A stretch of 45,027 nt of DNA, from NCBI GenBank assembly GCA_026627345.1, contig JAPNUP010000039.1:1-45027 (forward strand), written 5' to 3'. The position numbers were made by a program, and so were the translations under genes. This stretch comes from Bacillota bacterium. Lineage in GTDB: Bacteria > Bacillota > Bacilli > Alicyclobacillales > SLC66. Shown piece after piece: positions 1 through 8,438 of the stretch. The notes below the pieces were generated by a model. That model saw only the letters and a program-made list of their open reading frames with translations. It had not been told where the DNA came from and did not search any database. Numbering within the stretch: the stretch's first letter is position 1; the number at the start of each line of letters is the position of its first letter.

Positions 1-158
1 TCTGCCACAGCCATATAGTGCTCATGCAAGACCAATTGCATATAGGCTAGTCGAAGGGTCAACAAAGCGACGCAGACAGCTAAACCACGCTGGATGAACT
101 TAAAGCGATCTTGTCGCTCCTGGACGATTTCATCTTCTTGATTGACAGGTTCGCGCAC
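1..158 (-). CDS. mrdA: Penicillin-binding protein 2 (transpeptidase), N-terminal part only
   Basis: Only the first 52 or so codons lie in the window; the gene runs off the left edge. The start is taken as GTG at 158, the first start codon after an in-frame TAA, with a weak AGGGCGAG ribosome site. The protein has a charged cytoplasmic N-terminus (Arg-Glu rich), then one membrane segment (about residues 24-42), then residues typical of the start of the periplasmic part (LHEHYMAVA). Class B PBPs of the PBP2 type cross-link lateral-wall peptidoglycan with the Mre proteins, and they commonly follow mreD. The family call rests on this N-terminal architecture and the mreBCD context, because no catalytic motif is visible. 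In B. subtilis minCD follows mreD instead. Confidence 0.7.
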   Translation of the reverse strand, partial: MREPVNQEDEIVQERQDRFKFIQRGLAVCVALLTLRLAYMQLVLHEHYMAVA

Positions 159-197
159 CGAGACTCGCCCTTACATGAGAAATTCCCGGTCTCCCAC

Positions 198-716
198 TCA
201 GGCTTCTGCAGATTCATCACCGTAACCAACACGCTTTTTGCGGACAAACATACGATAGAAAGGAATGTAGAGCAGTAAACACAAAACCATTGTCGACAGT
301 GCGCTTCTCGCAGACTCTTGCAGCGCAGGGTGCATCACGACGGTCACTTCTCCAAAAAAGCGACTCGTCGCATAGGTCACCCACGAAAACACCTCAGTCC
401 CAATGCCCGTTAGCAAGATGGCGAGCACGAGACTGTCGCGTAGCACCAGACTACGGACATAGCCAGCCATATAACCGGTTAGTGCGTAAGCAAGGGCCGT
501 CTCGCCCAGAAAGGTACCGTAGCTGGCGTCTTGAACGAGGCCAATGACGATGCCAGCTACTAGACCCGCCTTGGGGCCCCGCAAGATCCCGATCATGACG
601 AGACACCATACGACGATGTTCACTGCCCAATGACTCAGGCCGGGTAGTCGCAGCACACTCACTTCCAGCACAAGGCTGATGAAAAGGCTAACGTAGAGCC
701 AGATCGATTTCATCAT
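198..716 (-). CDS. mreD: Rod shape-determining protein MreD
   Basis: This 172-residue, very hydrophobic protein has about five membrane segments (for example residues 4-24, 29-48 and 50-66) and a basic C-terminal tail. MreD is an integral membrane partner of MreC in the elongasome that guides lateral wall synthesis. The size and the place directly after mreC fit the family. The ATG start lies inside the mreC stop (ATGA overlap), with AGGTG a few bases upstream, so the two are probably translationally coupled. There is a 39-bp gap to the following PBP2 gene. Confidence 0.93.
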   Translation of the reverse strand: MMKSIWLYVSLFISLVLEVSVLRLPGLSHWAVNIVVWCLVMIGILRGPKAGLVAGIVIGLVQDASYGTFLGETALAYALTGYMAGYVRSLVLRDSLVLAILLTGIGTEVFSWVTYATSRFFGEVTVVMHPALQESARSALSTMVLCLLLYIPFYRMFVRKKRVGYGDESAEA

Positions 717-1573
717 GGCAGCACCTGACCTGGTTTTGGAACCAATACAAACACATCGTCCACGTCATTAAAGTCTGCCGCTGGCTTAATGATGGCCGAT
801 CGCGTCAACCCCGAGCCATCTGAAACGAAGTTTTCTATCGTCCCAATCAAAATACCTTTGGGGAAAATGTCGCTCAGCCCTGACGTCACCACTTCATCCC
901 CCGGTTTGGCCCCTTGCGACAGCTCGGAAATAAAGGACATCGTCATCATCCCAGGGACAGTGGCTGAACCTGACACGATGCCAAAAGGTTGGCTCTTGCC
1001 TGTCAAAATTGCGGCCGACACCCCGTCAGCAGATTCCGTAGAAGTGAGTAGCGAAACGGCGCTACTGTACTCTGAAACGGCGATCACGCGACCTAGCAAG
1101 GCCCCGCTTTGGCTGAGCACTGGCATATTGACCTGCACGCCAGACGTGCTGCCTGCTGAAATCGTCAAAATCGAATTCCAGTTCAAAGGACTTCGCCCCG
1201 TCACCTGCGTGGAGATCAGCTTGAACTGTGGTACATGCGAGACAAAATGGAGCATGTTCTTCAGTTCGCGATTTTGAAATTCTTCCTCTTGCAATTGAAT
1301 CTTCAAAGACGCATCTTCGCCTGCCACCGTTTGCAAAGCCGCATTTTGCGCGTAAAGCGACTGCAAATCACCGACTCGATGGAAGAACGTGTCAATCTGG
1401 AAGGCAGGTTGATAAAGCACCCGACTCGCGAATGACGTCGTGTCCATCACGAATTTCTCTGGCCACGATAAAGCAGCACCTCGTGAACGCAAAGAAACTC
1501 CCGCTAGAATGACCAACACAATGATCCCTGCCAAAAACGCAAATAGTCTACCGCCCGTCCCCTTACGTCCCAC
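713..1573 (-). CDS. mreC: Rod shape-determining protein MreC
   Basis: MreC is a bitopic membrane protein that links cytoplasmic MreB filaments to extracellular wall synthases. The GTG at 1573 is preferred over the upstream TTG at 1591 because it has GAGGGAGAGG six bases upstream. The protein is then 286 residues: a short basic cytoplasmic tail, one membrane helix at about residues 12-29, a coiled coil at about 60-105, and the paired beta-barrel domain with motifs such as VTGRSPLNWNS, LLGRVI and GDEVVTSGLSDIFPKG. It sits 37 bp after mreB and overlaps mreD by 4 bp, so mreB-C-D form one operon. Confidence 0.96.
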   Translation of the reverse strand: MGRKGTGGRLFAFLAGIIVLVILAGVSLRSRGAALSWPEKFVMDTTSFASRVLYQPAFQIDTFFHRVGDLQSLYAQNAALQTVAGEDASLKIQLQEEEFQNRELKNMLHFVSHVPQFKLISTQVTGRSPLNWNSILTISAGSTSGVQVNMPVLSQSGALLGRVIAVSEYSSAVSLLTSTESADGVSAAILTGKSQPFGIVSGSATVPGMMTMSFISELSQGAKPGDEVVTSGLSDIFPKGILIGTIENFVSDGSGLTRSAIIKPAADFNDVDDVFVLVPKPGQVLP

Positions 1574-1609
1574 GTCTTGCCTCTCCCTCAACCGCCCGCG
1601 CCAAAAGAA

Positions 1610-2674
<1,065 letters not shown>

Positions 2675-2715
2675 TTAGTTGACGCATCCTTGAAAGCGCG
2701 CCTCCTCACTGTCTG

Positions 2716-3426
2716 TCAACTTCCAATATGCCCGCGTTCCCGCAGACTGACATATCGCCTGTCTCCAAATACGATATGATCGAGCACGTCTATGCCGAGA
2801 ATCCGACCTGCAGCCACGAGTCGTTCTGTGACTTGGATATCCTCTGCACTCGGAGCGGGATCGCCGCTCGGGTGATTATGCGCACATACGATCGCTGCCG
2901 CATTGCGTTTCAACGCTGTGCGAAATATTTCTCTTGGGTGCGCAATCGATGCGTTAAGCGAACCGATAGAAACAATCTCCTCACCGACAACCTGATGCTT
3001 CGTGTCAAGGTGCAAAGTGACAAAGTGCTCCTTACGCAAGAACCGCAATCGTTCCATCAAATACGCAGCGGCATCTTCAGGCGAGGTGATCTTCGTCGGC
3101 AGATCCGCACCGCTGGCGACAAGACGACGTCCGAGTTCTATAGCCGCTAAAATAGCGACTGCTTTGCTCGACCCCACCCCTGGTACCTGCATCAGTTCGA
3201 GCGTATCCACATCGAGTAACTCCCGCAATCCGCCGGCAAAGGAAAGCACACCCTCTGCTAGACTGACCGCAGACATACCCGGCCGCCCCGTTCCCATAAC
3301 CAACGCGATAAGCTCTGCAGTGGATAGTGAACTTGGACCCAGTCTTTGCATCCGTTCACGCGGACGTTCCACAACTGGCATGTCCGCGATAAGTGTACCA
3401 TGAACTTGTCCTGATTGCTCCCCCAC
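2716..3426 (-). CDS. radC: RadC family JAMM/MPN+ protein
   Basis: A 236-residue protein with an N-terminal helix-hairpin-helix-like part (residues 20-95, with LMQVPGVGSSKA) and a C-terminal JAMM metalloprotease-like domain. The JAMM signature HNHPSGDPAPSAED is visible near residue 175. RadC was named for DNA repair, but its true role is unsettled. Three starts are possible. GTG at 3426 has GTGAGG nine bases upstream and is preferred; ATG at 3435 and GTG at 3441 have no spaced ribosome site. It lies 30 bp after maf, as in B. subtilis (maf-radC-mreB). Confidence 0.93.
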   Translation of the reverse strand: MGEQSGQVHGTLIADMPVVERPRERMQRLGPSSLSTAELIALVMGTGRPGMSAVSLAEGVLSFAGGLRELLDVDTLELMQVPGVGSSKAVAILAAIELGRRLVASGADLPTKITSPEDAAAYLMERLRFLRKEHFVTLHLDTKHQVVGEEIVSIGSLNASIAHPREIFRTALKRNAAAIVCAHNHPSGDPAPSAEDIQVTERLVAAGRILGIDVLDHIVFGDRRYVSLRERGHIGS

Positions 3427-3455
3427 CCGGATCATCCTCACCCAATTGTCGATAT

Positions 3456-4031
3456 TCAGTCCCAGTGATGTAATAATTCAGCCGTCAACACGAGCGGCAA
3501 GCCAACGACTGCGTAGTAGTCTCCTTGAATACCGAGCACAAACAAGGCGCCGCGACCTTGAATGCTATACGCGCCTGCCTTGTCAAGCGGCTCACCTGTC
3601 CCAATATACGACTCGATCTCGTGATCAGTAAGTGGTCTAAAAGAGACATTGACTCGCCGATAACCTACGCGCTGCTCGCCACTTTGCGCATCCACGACAG
3701 CCACGCCCGAGTAGACCTCATGTTCGCGGCCCGAAAGCTCTCGCAACATGGCATGAGCGGCGGTCGCATCCTTAGGCTTGCCGATGATCCTCCCATCTAG
3801 ATAGACGATGGTGTCGGCTCCAATAATCAGTCCTTGCTGCACGCGCCTGCGTACACTATGCGCTTTTCTCAGAGCGAGCGTCTGAACCACCTCAAGAGGG
3901 CTCAGGCTTTCACTCACGCATTCGTCATCTTCAGGCTTTAATGCTATATGCGAAATGCCGGCTTGACTAAGGAGTTGCGTGCGCCGTGGGGAGGTGGATG
4001 CGAGAAATATCGGTTGACTTGCATCGATCAT
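3456..4031 (-). CDS. maf: Maf family nucleoside triphosphate pyrophosphatase
   Basis: Maf proteins hydrolyse nucleoside triphosphates such as dTTP or UTP, and modified nucleotides, to monophosphates, and are linked to septum inhibition in B. subtilis. The protein is 191 residues from ATG 4031, chosen because GGTGGAGG lies 7-9 bases upstream and the N-terminus then begins just before the ASTSPRR signature (residues 10-16). The catalytic acidic motif GADTIVYLDG is near residue 70, with IIGKPKD following. The gene order SPOR protein-maf-radC-mreB matches spoIIB-maf-radC-mreB of B. subtilis. Confidence 0.95.
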   Translation of the reverse strand: MIDASQPIFLASTSPRRTQLLSQAGISHIALKPEDDECVSESLSPLEVVQTLALRKAHSVRRRVQQGLIIGADTIVYLDGRIIGKPKDATAAHAMLRELSGREHEVYSGVAVVDAQSGEQRVGYRRVNVSFRPLTDHEIESYIGTGEPLDKAGAYSIQGRGALFVLGIQGDYYAVVGLPLVLTAELLHHWD

Positions 4032-4112
4032 ACGGTACACCTCCACCCAAAAATGACCAAGGACTTGTTCTTGGATATCATTCCCTATCATGATCTGGTC
4101 TATGACTTCCTC

Positions 4113-4140
4113 AGTATAGCATCTGCGCTAGAGATGAAAA
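4113..4140 (-). promoter_or_regulatory. Probable sigma-A promoter for maf-radC-mre genes
   Basis: On the minus strand TTTTCA (4140-4135) and TATACT (4118-4113) are separated by 16 bp. A transcript would start near 4106, about 75 bases before the maf start. The hexamers are imperfect and the assignment is by eye. Confidence 0.45.
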
Positions 4141-4184
4141 CTCCGATTGGAGAGTCTTTCTGCTATGCAATCTCTTTGCATAAA

Positions 4185-5354
4185 TTAATTTCGTCCGATT
4201 TGCAGATAGAGCGTGATGGCCTTGGTCAACGAGCGCATAGACTCGTCTGTCCCCGTCGTCTGCCCCTCGGGCATCGCTTGTTGCGCAGCCAGTACGGAGG
4301 CGTGAAAAGCGGCGATCTGGGTACCCATCTTTCCGAGTCTCGTGAGCAATGGAACCACAAGCTGGTCATCGTGAACACCTTGCGCGGCCCAAGAACTCAA
4401 TTCGGGAACTGCGTATCCGGCGCGCAATGCCAATAAGCCTTGTAGCACTTGAAGATCAGACGTAATCAGGCCTTCTAGATGGGCATCTGTCTGCGCCGGC
4501 AATCCAGGAACGGGAACTGTCCACTCAGGTGCGCTAAAAGACCGCACAAAGTAAGGCACCTGCGCCCGATCTAGAAAGGCGACAAACGCCTGATCCTTTT
4601 TGGGACTGAGCGTAGGTCCAAGCAGCAAAGTAGTCACCCCTGCGGTTTGCATCGGATAGGATGCCACCCCACTTCTGATATAGTCCTTGGCGGTCGCGAC
4701 GGCGTGTTGATAACTGTCAAAAACGCCGCCTTCATACATCAAGGATGTAAATCTCGGAAATACGAGCGCGTCAGCCTGCGCCGACTCATGCGTCAGCACT
4801 TGATCGTCAATGCCGAAGGACACTTTCGGTCCCGCATGATCAGCCTGCAGTAACCAAGCCGGAGGTGTCCGATCGAGAACCGGCGTATCCAGGACTTGCG
4901 TTCGAAAGTTGTGAACGAGAGCCAAGGCGATCGCCCCTACAGCCAGTCCTGCGGCCATACCAAAGACAGCGATGTCTCGCGTCCTCATCGCCTGAGGCGC
5001 GTGGCGTCGTCGCTGCGATACCCAGCGTCTGACGAAACTCAAAGACGGAGTCGTAAACCGTCTACGAAATCGCCGCTTATATCTGTAGCGATTCACTGGC
5101 AGGTCAGTAACAGGTGCTACGATCGCCCGGCTTTCAGCACTCCCTTTAGCGGGGGTACTTGGGGCAGATGCGCTCGTTGTAGACGGTAAACTTGCGTCTG
5201 GCCTTCTTTGCACTGGTGTCCGGGCGATCGAAGGCGATGCAGTTGCGAGGCGCCACTTTACACCATCTTGCACAGACTCCGCCCTTGGTCTAGGCCCGGG
5301 ACGCCACTGTCCATCGTGATCGATATGAAAAGTTCGCTTATTGGTCGGCTCCAT
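4185..5354 (-). CDS. SpoIIB-like SPOR-domain membrane protein
   Basis: This 389-residue protein has a long Arg/Ser/Pro-rich cytoplasmic region (1-125), one membrane helix (about 127-149) and an outer part holding a SPOR-like domain at about 195-275. The domain shows the pattern of a hydrophobic strand, GGVFDSYQHA (where families have GxFxxxxnA), LLLGPTLSPKKDQAFVAFLDR and YFVRSF. SPOR domains bind denuded septal peptidoglycan. B. subtilis SpoIIB is a single-pass SPOR protein encoded just before maf that helps septal wall thinning at the start of engulfment. Topology, domain and synteny all fit, although SpoIIB sequences diverge fast, so orthology is inferred. A ribosome site AGGGTG lies about five bases before the ATG. 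Confidence 0.7.
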   Translation of the reverse strand: MEPTNKRTFHIDHDGQWRPGPRPRAESVQDGVKWRLATASPSIARTPVQRRPDASLPSTTSASAPSTPAKGSAESRAIVAPVTDLPVNRYRYKRRFRRRFTTPSLSFVRRWVSQRRRHAPQAMRTRDIAVFGMAAGLAVGAIALALVHNFRTQVLDTPVLDRTPPAWLLQADHAGPKVSFGIDDQVLTHESAQADALVFPRFTSLMYEGGVFDSYQHAVATAKDYIRSGVASYPMQTAGVTTLLLGPTLSPKKDQAFVAFLDRAQVPYFVRSFSAPEWTVPVPGLPAQTDAHLEGLITSDLQVLQGLLALRAGYAVPELSSWAAQGVHDDQLVVPLLTRLGKMGTQIAAFHASVLAAQQAMPEGQTTGTDESMRSLTKAITLYLQIGRN

Positions 5355-5478
5355 CCCATCACCCTACTCTACTCTAGTTCGTCCACTGCTAGAATATATG
5401 AGCAAACGGGCAACTCTATGACAGCTATTAGACCTACTAGAGTTCTCTCCTTTCGATCGCAATCATAGTGCAAGGCAC

Positions 5479-5508
5479 TTGTACATAAACGTAAGACAAG
5501 CGTAAAAC
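5479..5508 (+). promoter_or_regulatory. Weak candidate promoter for the antiporter gene
   Basis: TTGTAC (5479-5484) and TAAAAC (5503-5508) are 18 bp apart on the plus strand, upstream of the antiporter start at 5545. Each hexamer matches the sigma-A consensus at about four of six positions, so this is only a candidate. Confidence 0.3.
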
Positions 5509-5544
5509 TGTGCCGTGCGCATACGAGAGAGAAGGGATCGCTTC

Positions 5545-6729
5545 GTGCTGACTTCGCCTTTTTTCACCTTCGCTTTCGTCTTTGTCATCGCCTTTCTCAT
5601 GCCATTTATCGCCCTGTCTGTTCCGGCCTTTCGCATGCCGACGGCGATTTTAGAGATTCTCTGCGGCGTTTTGGTGGGGCGAAGCGGATTGCATGTCATT
5701 TTGCCACCAGATTGGTTACACGTGATCACCAAATTGGGCCTTTTGTACCTGATGTTTCTCGCGGGTTTAGAGATTCGCACACAAAGCCCTGACGGGCAAG
5801 CAAACACCGGCAACAAACGTGAACAGGTGATTCTAGCGCTCGCGCACTTTGTCGCCACCATGGCCGTCGCCTTGGCAGCGGGACATTTATTACAGATGTT
5901 CGGGATGTCGACATCGCCCCTTTTTACCGCTTTAATGTTCGCCACGACCTCCCTTGGTGTGGTGGTCCCCATTCTCAAAGAGTCTGGCTGGATGGACCGT
6001 CCACTCGGTCAGACATTGCTACTGTCCGCTCTGTTTGCAGACTTTGGCACAGTGGCCTTGGTTCCCTTTACGCTGAACGTGCCTGGCTTGTCGACTGGAC
6101 ATCCGCTCTTCGCCATTGTCGCCTTGACAGTTCTTGGCATACTGCTTTACTTCGGAGGCAAAAAAGTTTTACAGGCGCCTGTCCTCGCGAAGCGTTCCGC
6201 GCGTACGCAGCAACTGGGTGTGCGGGGAGCCTTGGCTTTGATGGGAATCAGCGGCGCTATCTCTCAGGCCTTTGGTGGTGGGATGATCTTAGGCGGGTTC
6301 GTCTCGGGCTTCGTCTGTTCGTTACTCGCCAAAGCAGAGCATGAGGTGCTGCGTAAAAAGTTAGAGATACTAGGGTACTCCCTCTTTCTTCCCTTGTTTT
6401 TCATCACCGTAGGTATGGACCTCGATGTCTCCCACATCGCCTTTGGTCAACTTCTAAGCTGGCTCCCGGCCTATCTGCTGCTCGCGTTTCTCGTCAAAGG
6501 GGTGGCGTCGCTTACGCTTTGGCCGTGTTACAAAGGGCGCGAACTTTCTGCTGCCGGTGCGTTATTGTCGACACGTTTTACCTTGGTTATCGCTGTCGCC
6601 TTGACAGCGGCCAAGTCGCACATCATCTCTGGAACCGAGGAGGGCACGCTGATCGCCATGGCCCTCGGTACGGTTTTACTATCTCCCATGCTCTTTCTCG
6701 CCTTATTACCACAAAAACAAGACGCGTGA
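5545..6729 (+). CDS. Cation:proton antiporter, CPA2-type (Na+/H+ exchanger family)
   Basis: This is a 394-residue protein with about 11-12 membrane segments and few charged residues. It carries features of the monovalent cation:proton antiporter-2 fold: FRMPTAILEILCGVLVGRSG near the N-terminus, LGLLYLMFLAGLEI in the third or fourth helix (the acidic Glu is conserved in CPA2 members), and LFLPLFFITVGMDLD in the second half. No cytoplasmic TrkA-N domain follows, so it is a membrane-only form. GTG 5545 is chosen because GAGAAGGG lies eight bases upstream; an in-frame GTG at 5515 has no ribosome site. Substrate ion (Na+, K+ or drug) cannot be told from sequence. It is divergent from the SPOR gene and convergent with the bacilliredoxin. 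Confidence 0.85.
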   Translation: MLTSPFFTFAFVFVIAFLMPFIALSVPAFRMPTAILEILCGVLVGRSGLHVILPPDWLHVITKLGLLYLMFLAGLEIRTQSPDGQANTGNKREQVILALAHFVATMAVALAAGHLLQMFGMSTSPLFTALMFATTSLGVVVPILKESGWMDRPLGQTLLLSALFADFGTVALVPFTLNVPGLSTGHPLFAIVALTVLGILLYFGGKKVLQAPVLAKRSARTQQLGVRGALALMGISGAISQAFGGGMILGGFVSGFVCSLLAKAEHEVLRKKLEILGYSLFLPLFFITVGMDLDVSHIAFGQLLSWLPAYLLLAFLVKGVASLTLWPCYKGRELSAAGALLSTRFTLVIAVALTAAKSHIISGTEEGTLIAMALGTVLLSPMLFLALLPQKQDA

Positions 6730-6758
6730 CGATCGCCGCAAAAGGCTTCGTCACGCGT
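6722..6758. terminator. Hairpin between convergent antiporter and bacilliredoxin genes
   Basis: A perfect 10-bp inverted repeat (ACGCGTGACG at 6722-6731 and its complement at 6749-6758) encloses a smaller GCC/GGC pairing. It overlaps the antiporter stop codon and ends just before the bacilliredoxin stop. It lacks a clear U-tract, so termination is inferred from its position. Confidence 0.5.
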
Positions 6759-6765
6759 ATCTGTC

Positions 6766-7098
6766 CTACTCTGTGATGCGACTCTCTTCCTTAGAGAGGT
6801 TCTGCGCCGTGATGTCGTAATGAGAGGTGTGAAACACCACTTGGCCCTTTTTGACCAAAATCATCTGTGGCGACGCGTGACGAACCTTAAGCTTTTCGGC
6901 CAGAGACAATGACAGTGGCCGCGATTCGATCACGAGTACTTTGAGAATCGGCAACTTCGCCGTCTGTGCAAACCGGCTCACCTCCTGGTGAGCATGCGCG
7001 CTGACTGGTCAGGTCGAACTGTGTTTGAAGAGCCAGTACGTATCCTCTGCGTCCGTTACAGCCTGTTGCCACTGCTCCTGCGACGAAACATCAATCAT
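6766..7098 (-). CDS. ytxJ: YtxJ/BrxC-type bacilliredoxin with in-frame TGA at the catalytic Cys; predicted selenoprotein
   Basis: YtxJ (BrxC) is a small thioredoxin-fold monothiol bacilliredoxin thought to remove bacillithiol from protein cysteines, using the Cys of a T-C-P-[IV]-S motif. From ATG 7098 (AAAGGAG eight bases upstream) the frame reads WLFKHSST, then TGA (7011-7009, codon 30), then PVSAHAHQEVSRF. It continues in the same frame to TAG at 6766, giving 110 residues if TGA is decoded. The rest is intact family sequence: VLVIESRPLSLSLAEKL, VRHASPQMILVKKGQ, FHTSHYDIT. TGA thus stands exactly where the catalytic Cys belongs, and a hairpin fitting a bacterial SECIS follows. The alternative is a single nonsense mutation (TGC or TGT to TGA) or a base-call error. 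The nearest upstream gene is closed by a terminator, and no promoter is visible between that terminator and this start. Confidence 0.8.
6976..7011 (-). promoter_or_regulatory. Candidate bacterial SECIS element after the TGA codon
   Basis: In the mRNA the TGA (7011-7009) is followed by 15 bases and then a perfect 7-bp stem GCUCACC/GGUGAGC (6993-6987 with 6982-6976) closed by the loop AGGA (6986-6983). The apical loop begins 22 bases after UGA. Bacterial SECIS elements, as I know them, are stem-loops a few tens of bases or less downstream of UGA, with a small loop that has G in its first two positions; this hairpin fits. The loop and 3' arm also contain AGGAGG, a Shine-Dalgarno-like string, so SelB binding is a prediction only. 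Confidence 0.65.
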
Positions 7099-7119
7099 GA
7101 TAAACACTCCTTTCATGCC

Positions 7120-7143
7120 AAAAGGGGAGCGCTAAGGCTCCCC
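7120..7143 (-). terminator. Rho-independent terminator after the G5/3D-domain gene, just upstream of the bacilliredoxin start
   Basis: On the minus strand GGGGAGC-CTTAGC-GCTCCCC forms a 7-bp GC-rich stem followed by TTTT. It ends about 20 bases before the bacilliredoxin ATG and just before its ribosome site. Confidence 0.8.
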
Positions 7144-7205
7144 CGTCTTACGGCGCTGTCCATCTTCTGACTTCAATTCCACAGGACTTCGGATGCCGCG
7201 CTATG

Positions 7206-8189
7206 CTAGTTCTGCCCAAGTATGTAGACCTTTACTACTTGGCGTCCAAAACTGAGTGCCTGCGATACGGAATCAAAGCATAAGTCGATGCGGTACCCCT
7301 GAATTGCCCCTCCTGTATCGTCCGCGACCCCGTAGCCATATCCGGGAACGTATAATTTTGTCCCGAGCGGAATCACACTTGGATCGACGGCGATATCTCC
7401 ATAACCCGCCGGCGCGCCGGTCGCTGTAAAACCTCCCGGATTCGCATAGGCAGTGGCTACAGCAGTCAGGCTTTCATTGGTGACGAGTGAAGACGCACTT
7501 CTGGACGCAATGACGGGGGCTGGCTGAGCCGTTCCCACATCCACTAACTCGTCAACTGGCTTTCTGATGACTCGGCGCGATTCGCGCTTGGCCACCAGTT
7601 TGCCATTGCTATATTCTTTACGGATCACTTCGCGCATGAGGCCATCTCGCCCACTGCGAACAGTAGCGTCGGTCCCTGCATCGTAACGGCTGCTAGACTC
7701 GCGAACCGTCACATAAGGCAGTACGATCATGTCTGTCGACACGAGCGTCTCATGGCGGGTAACCACCACCCGCATCCCCTCTGTTATAGGATGTTCGAGT
7801 GGAACATTTACGGTATCCTGCTGGCGCAGGTGAATGCCCAGTCTGTGCAGCAATTTCCCAACCGTAGGAGCCAGCGTGTGTAAAGCGGCGACTGGCTTCG
7901 CGCCGTCTTTCACATACACAGTCTTGGCCCACTTCACGACGATCTTCATACCACTGTGAAGAAGCGTCGCTCTTGCCGGTTCTACCAAATCGTATCCATG
8001 AACGTGAAAGCCTCTATGGGCTAAAAATGTGCCGACCGATTCACTTGCGTAAGTGCCGGTCTGCACAGTCCGTGACCCAGCGACCACATCCACAGACTTG
8101 TACGGACTCATGCCAGTCGTCAGACCGAGCGCACAAAGCGCCGTCAACGTAATGGCCAAACCGTACCTGGTTCGGCGGAACTTCTGCAC
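7206..8189 (-). CDS. YabE-like G5 and 3D domain cell-wall protein (resuscitation-factor-like)
   Basis: This 327-residue exported protein has an N-terminal signal or anchor helix (residues 10-28, rich in Leu/Ala/Thr), two DUF348-type repeats (about 33-150), a G5 domain around YSNGKLVAKRESRRVIRKPV, and a C-terminal 3D domain (about 235-327). The 3D part shows GDIAVDPSVIPLGTKLYVP, ADDTGG and IDLCFDS, which contain the three conserved aspartates of the lytic-transglycosylase-like MltA/3D fold. B. subtilis YabE has the same order and is a Sps/Rpf-like wall-cleaving enzyme. GTG 8189 is chosen since AAAGAGGTGG lies four bases upstream and gives the usual short N-terminus. Much longer open frame upstream has no ribosome site and would cover the promoter. 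Confidence 0.88.
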   Translation of the reverse strand: MQKFRRTRYGLAITLTALCALGLTTGMSPYKSVDVVAGSRTVQTGTYASESVGTFLAHRGFHVHGYDLVEPARATLLHSGMKIVVKWAKTVYVKDGAKPVAALHTLAPTVGKLLHRLGIHLRQQDTVNVPLEHPITEGMRVVVTRHETLVSTDMIVLPYVTVRESSSRYDAGTDATVRSGRDGLMREVIRKEYSNGKLVAKRESRRVIRKPVDELVDVGTAQPAPVIASRSASSLVTNESLTAVATAYANPGGFTATGAPAGYGDIAVDPSVIPLGTKLYVPGYGYGVADDTGGAIQGYRIDLCFDSVSQALSFGRQVVKVYILGQN

Positions 8190-8270
8190 TAAACCACCTC
8201 TTTCCAAGTATGAAACCTTAGAAAAAGGGGTACTCATCGAGACAGCGCCTACTGCTCTCAAACAAGTGAT

Positions 8271-8299
8271 AGTATAGCGGGCGCGTGCCTCAGACACAA
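8271..8299 (-). promoter_or_regulatory. Sigma-A type promoter for the G5/3D-domain gene
   Basis: On the minus strand TTGTGT (8299-8294) and TATACT (8276-8271) are separated by exactly 17 bp. A start near 8264 would give a leader of about 75 bases to the GTG at 8189. Confidence 0.65.
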
Positions 8300-8438
8300 T
8301 GGATGCGGCTTCCAGTATGACTGTGCACACGACCCGCCTAACGAAAACACGACCGTACACGTGTACAATCCGCGTCTCTTTGCCCATATTATGCGAAGTT
8401 TTTCGGTGACAGAACACAACCCTGCCACAGATGCGACA

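Noticed and set aside
6976-6993. AGGAGG inside the bacilliredoxin as an internal ribosome site for a shorter protein
   Set aside because: No well-spaced in-frame start follows (GTG overlaps the site, the next TTG is about 20 bases on), and the product would lack the first half of the thioredoxin fold.
6766-7072. The bacilliredoxin as a frameshifted pseudogene
   Set aside because: Translation from ATG 7098 stays in one frame through the TGA to the normal end; only one codon is unusual, so no insertion or deletion is needed.
8190-8417. A longer N-terminus for the G5/3D-domain protein
   Set aside because: The extra codons have no ribosome site, contain the promoter at 8271-8299 and would place the signal helix far from the N-terminus.
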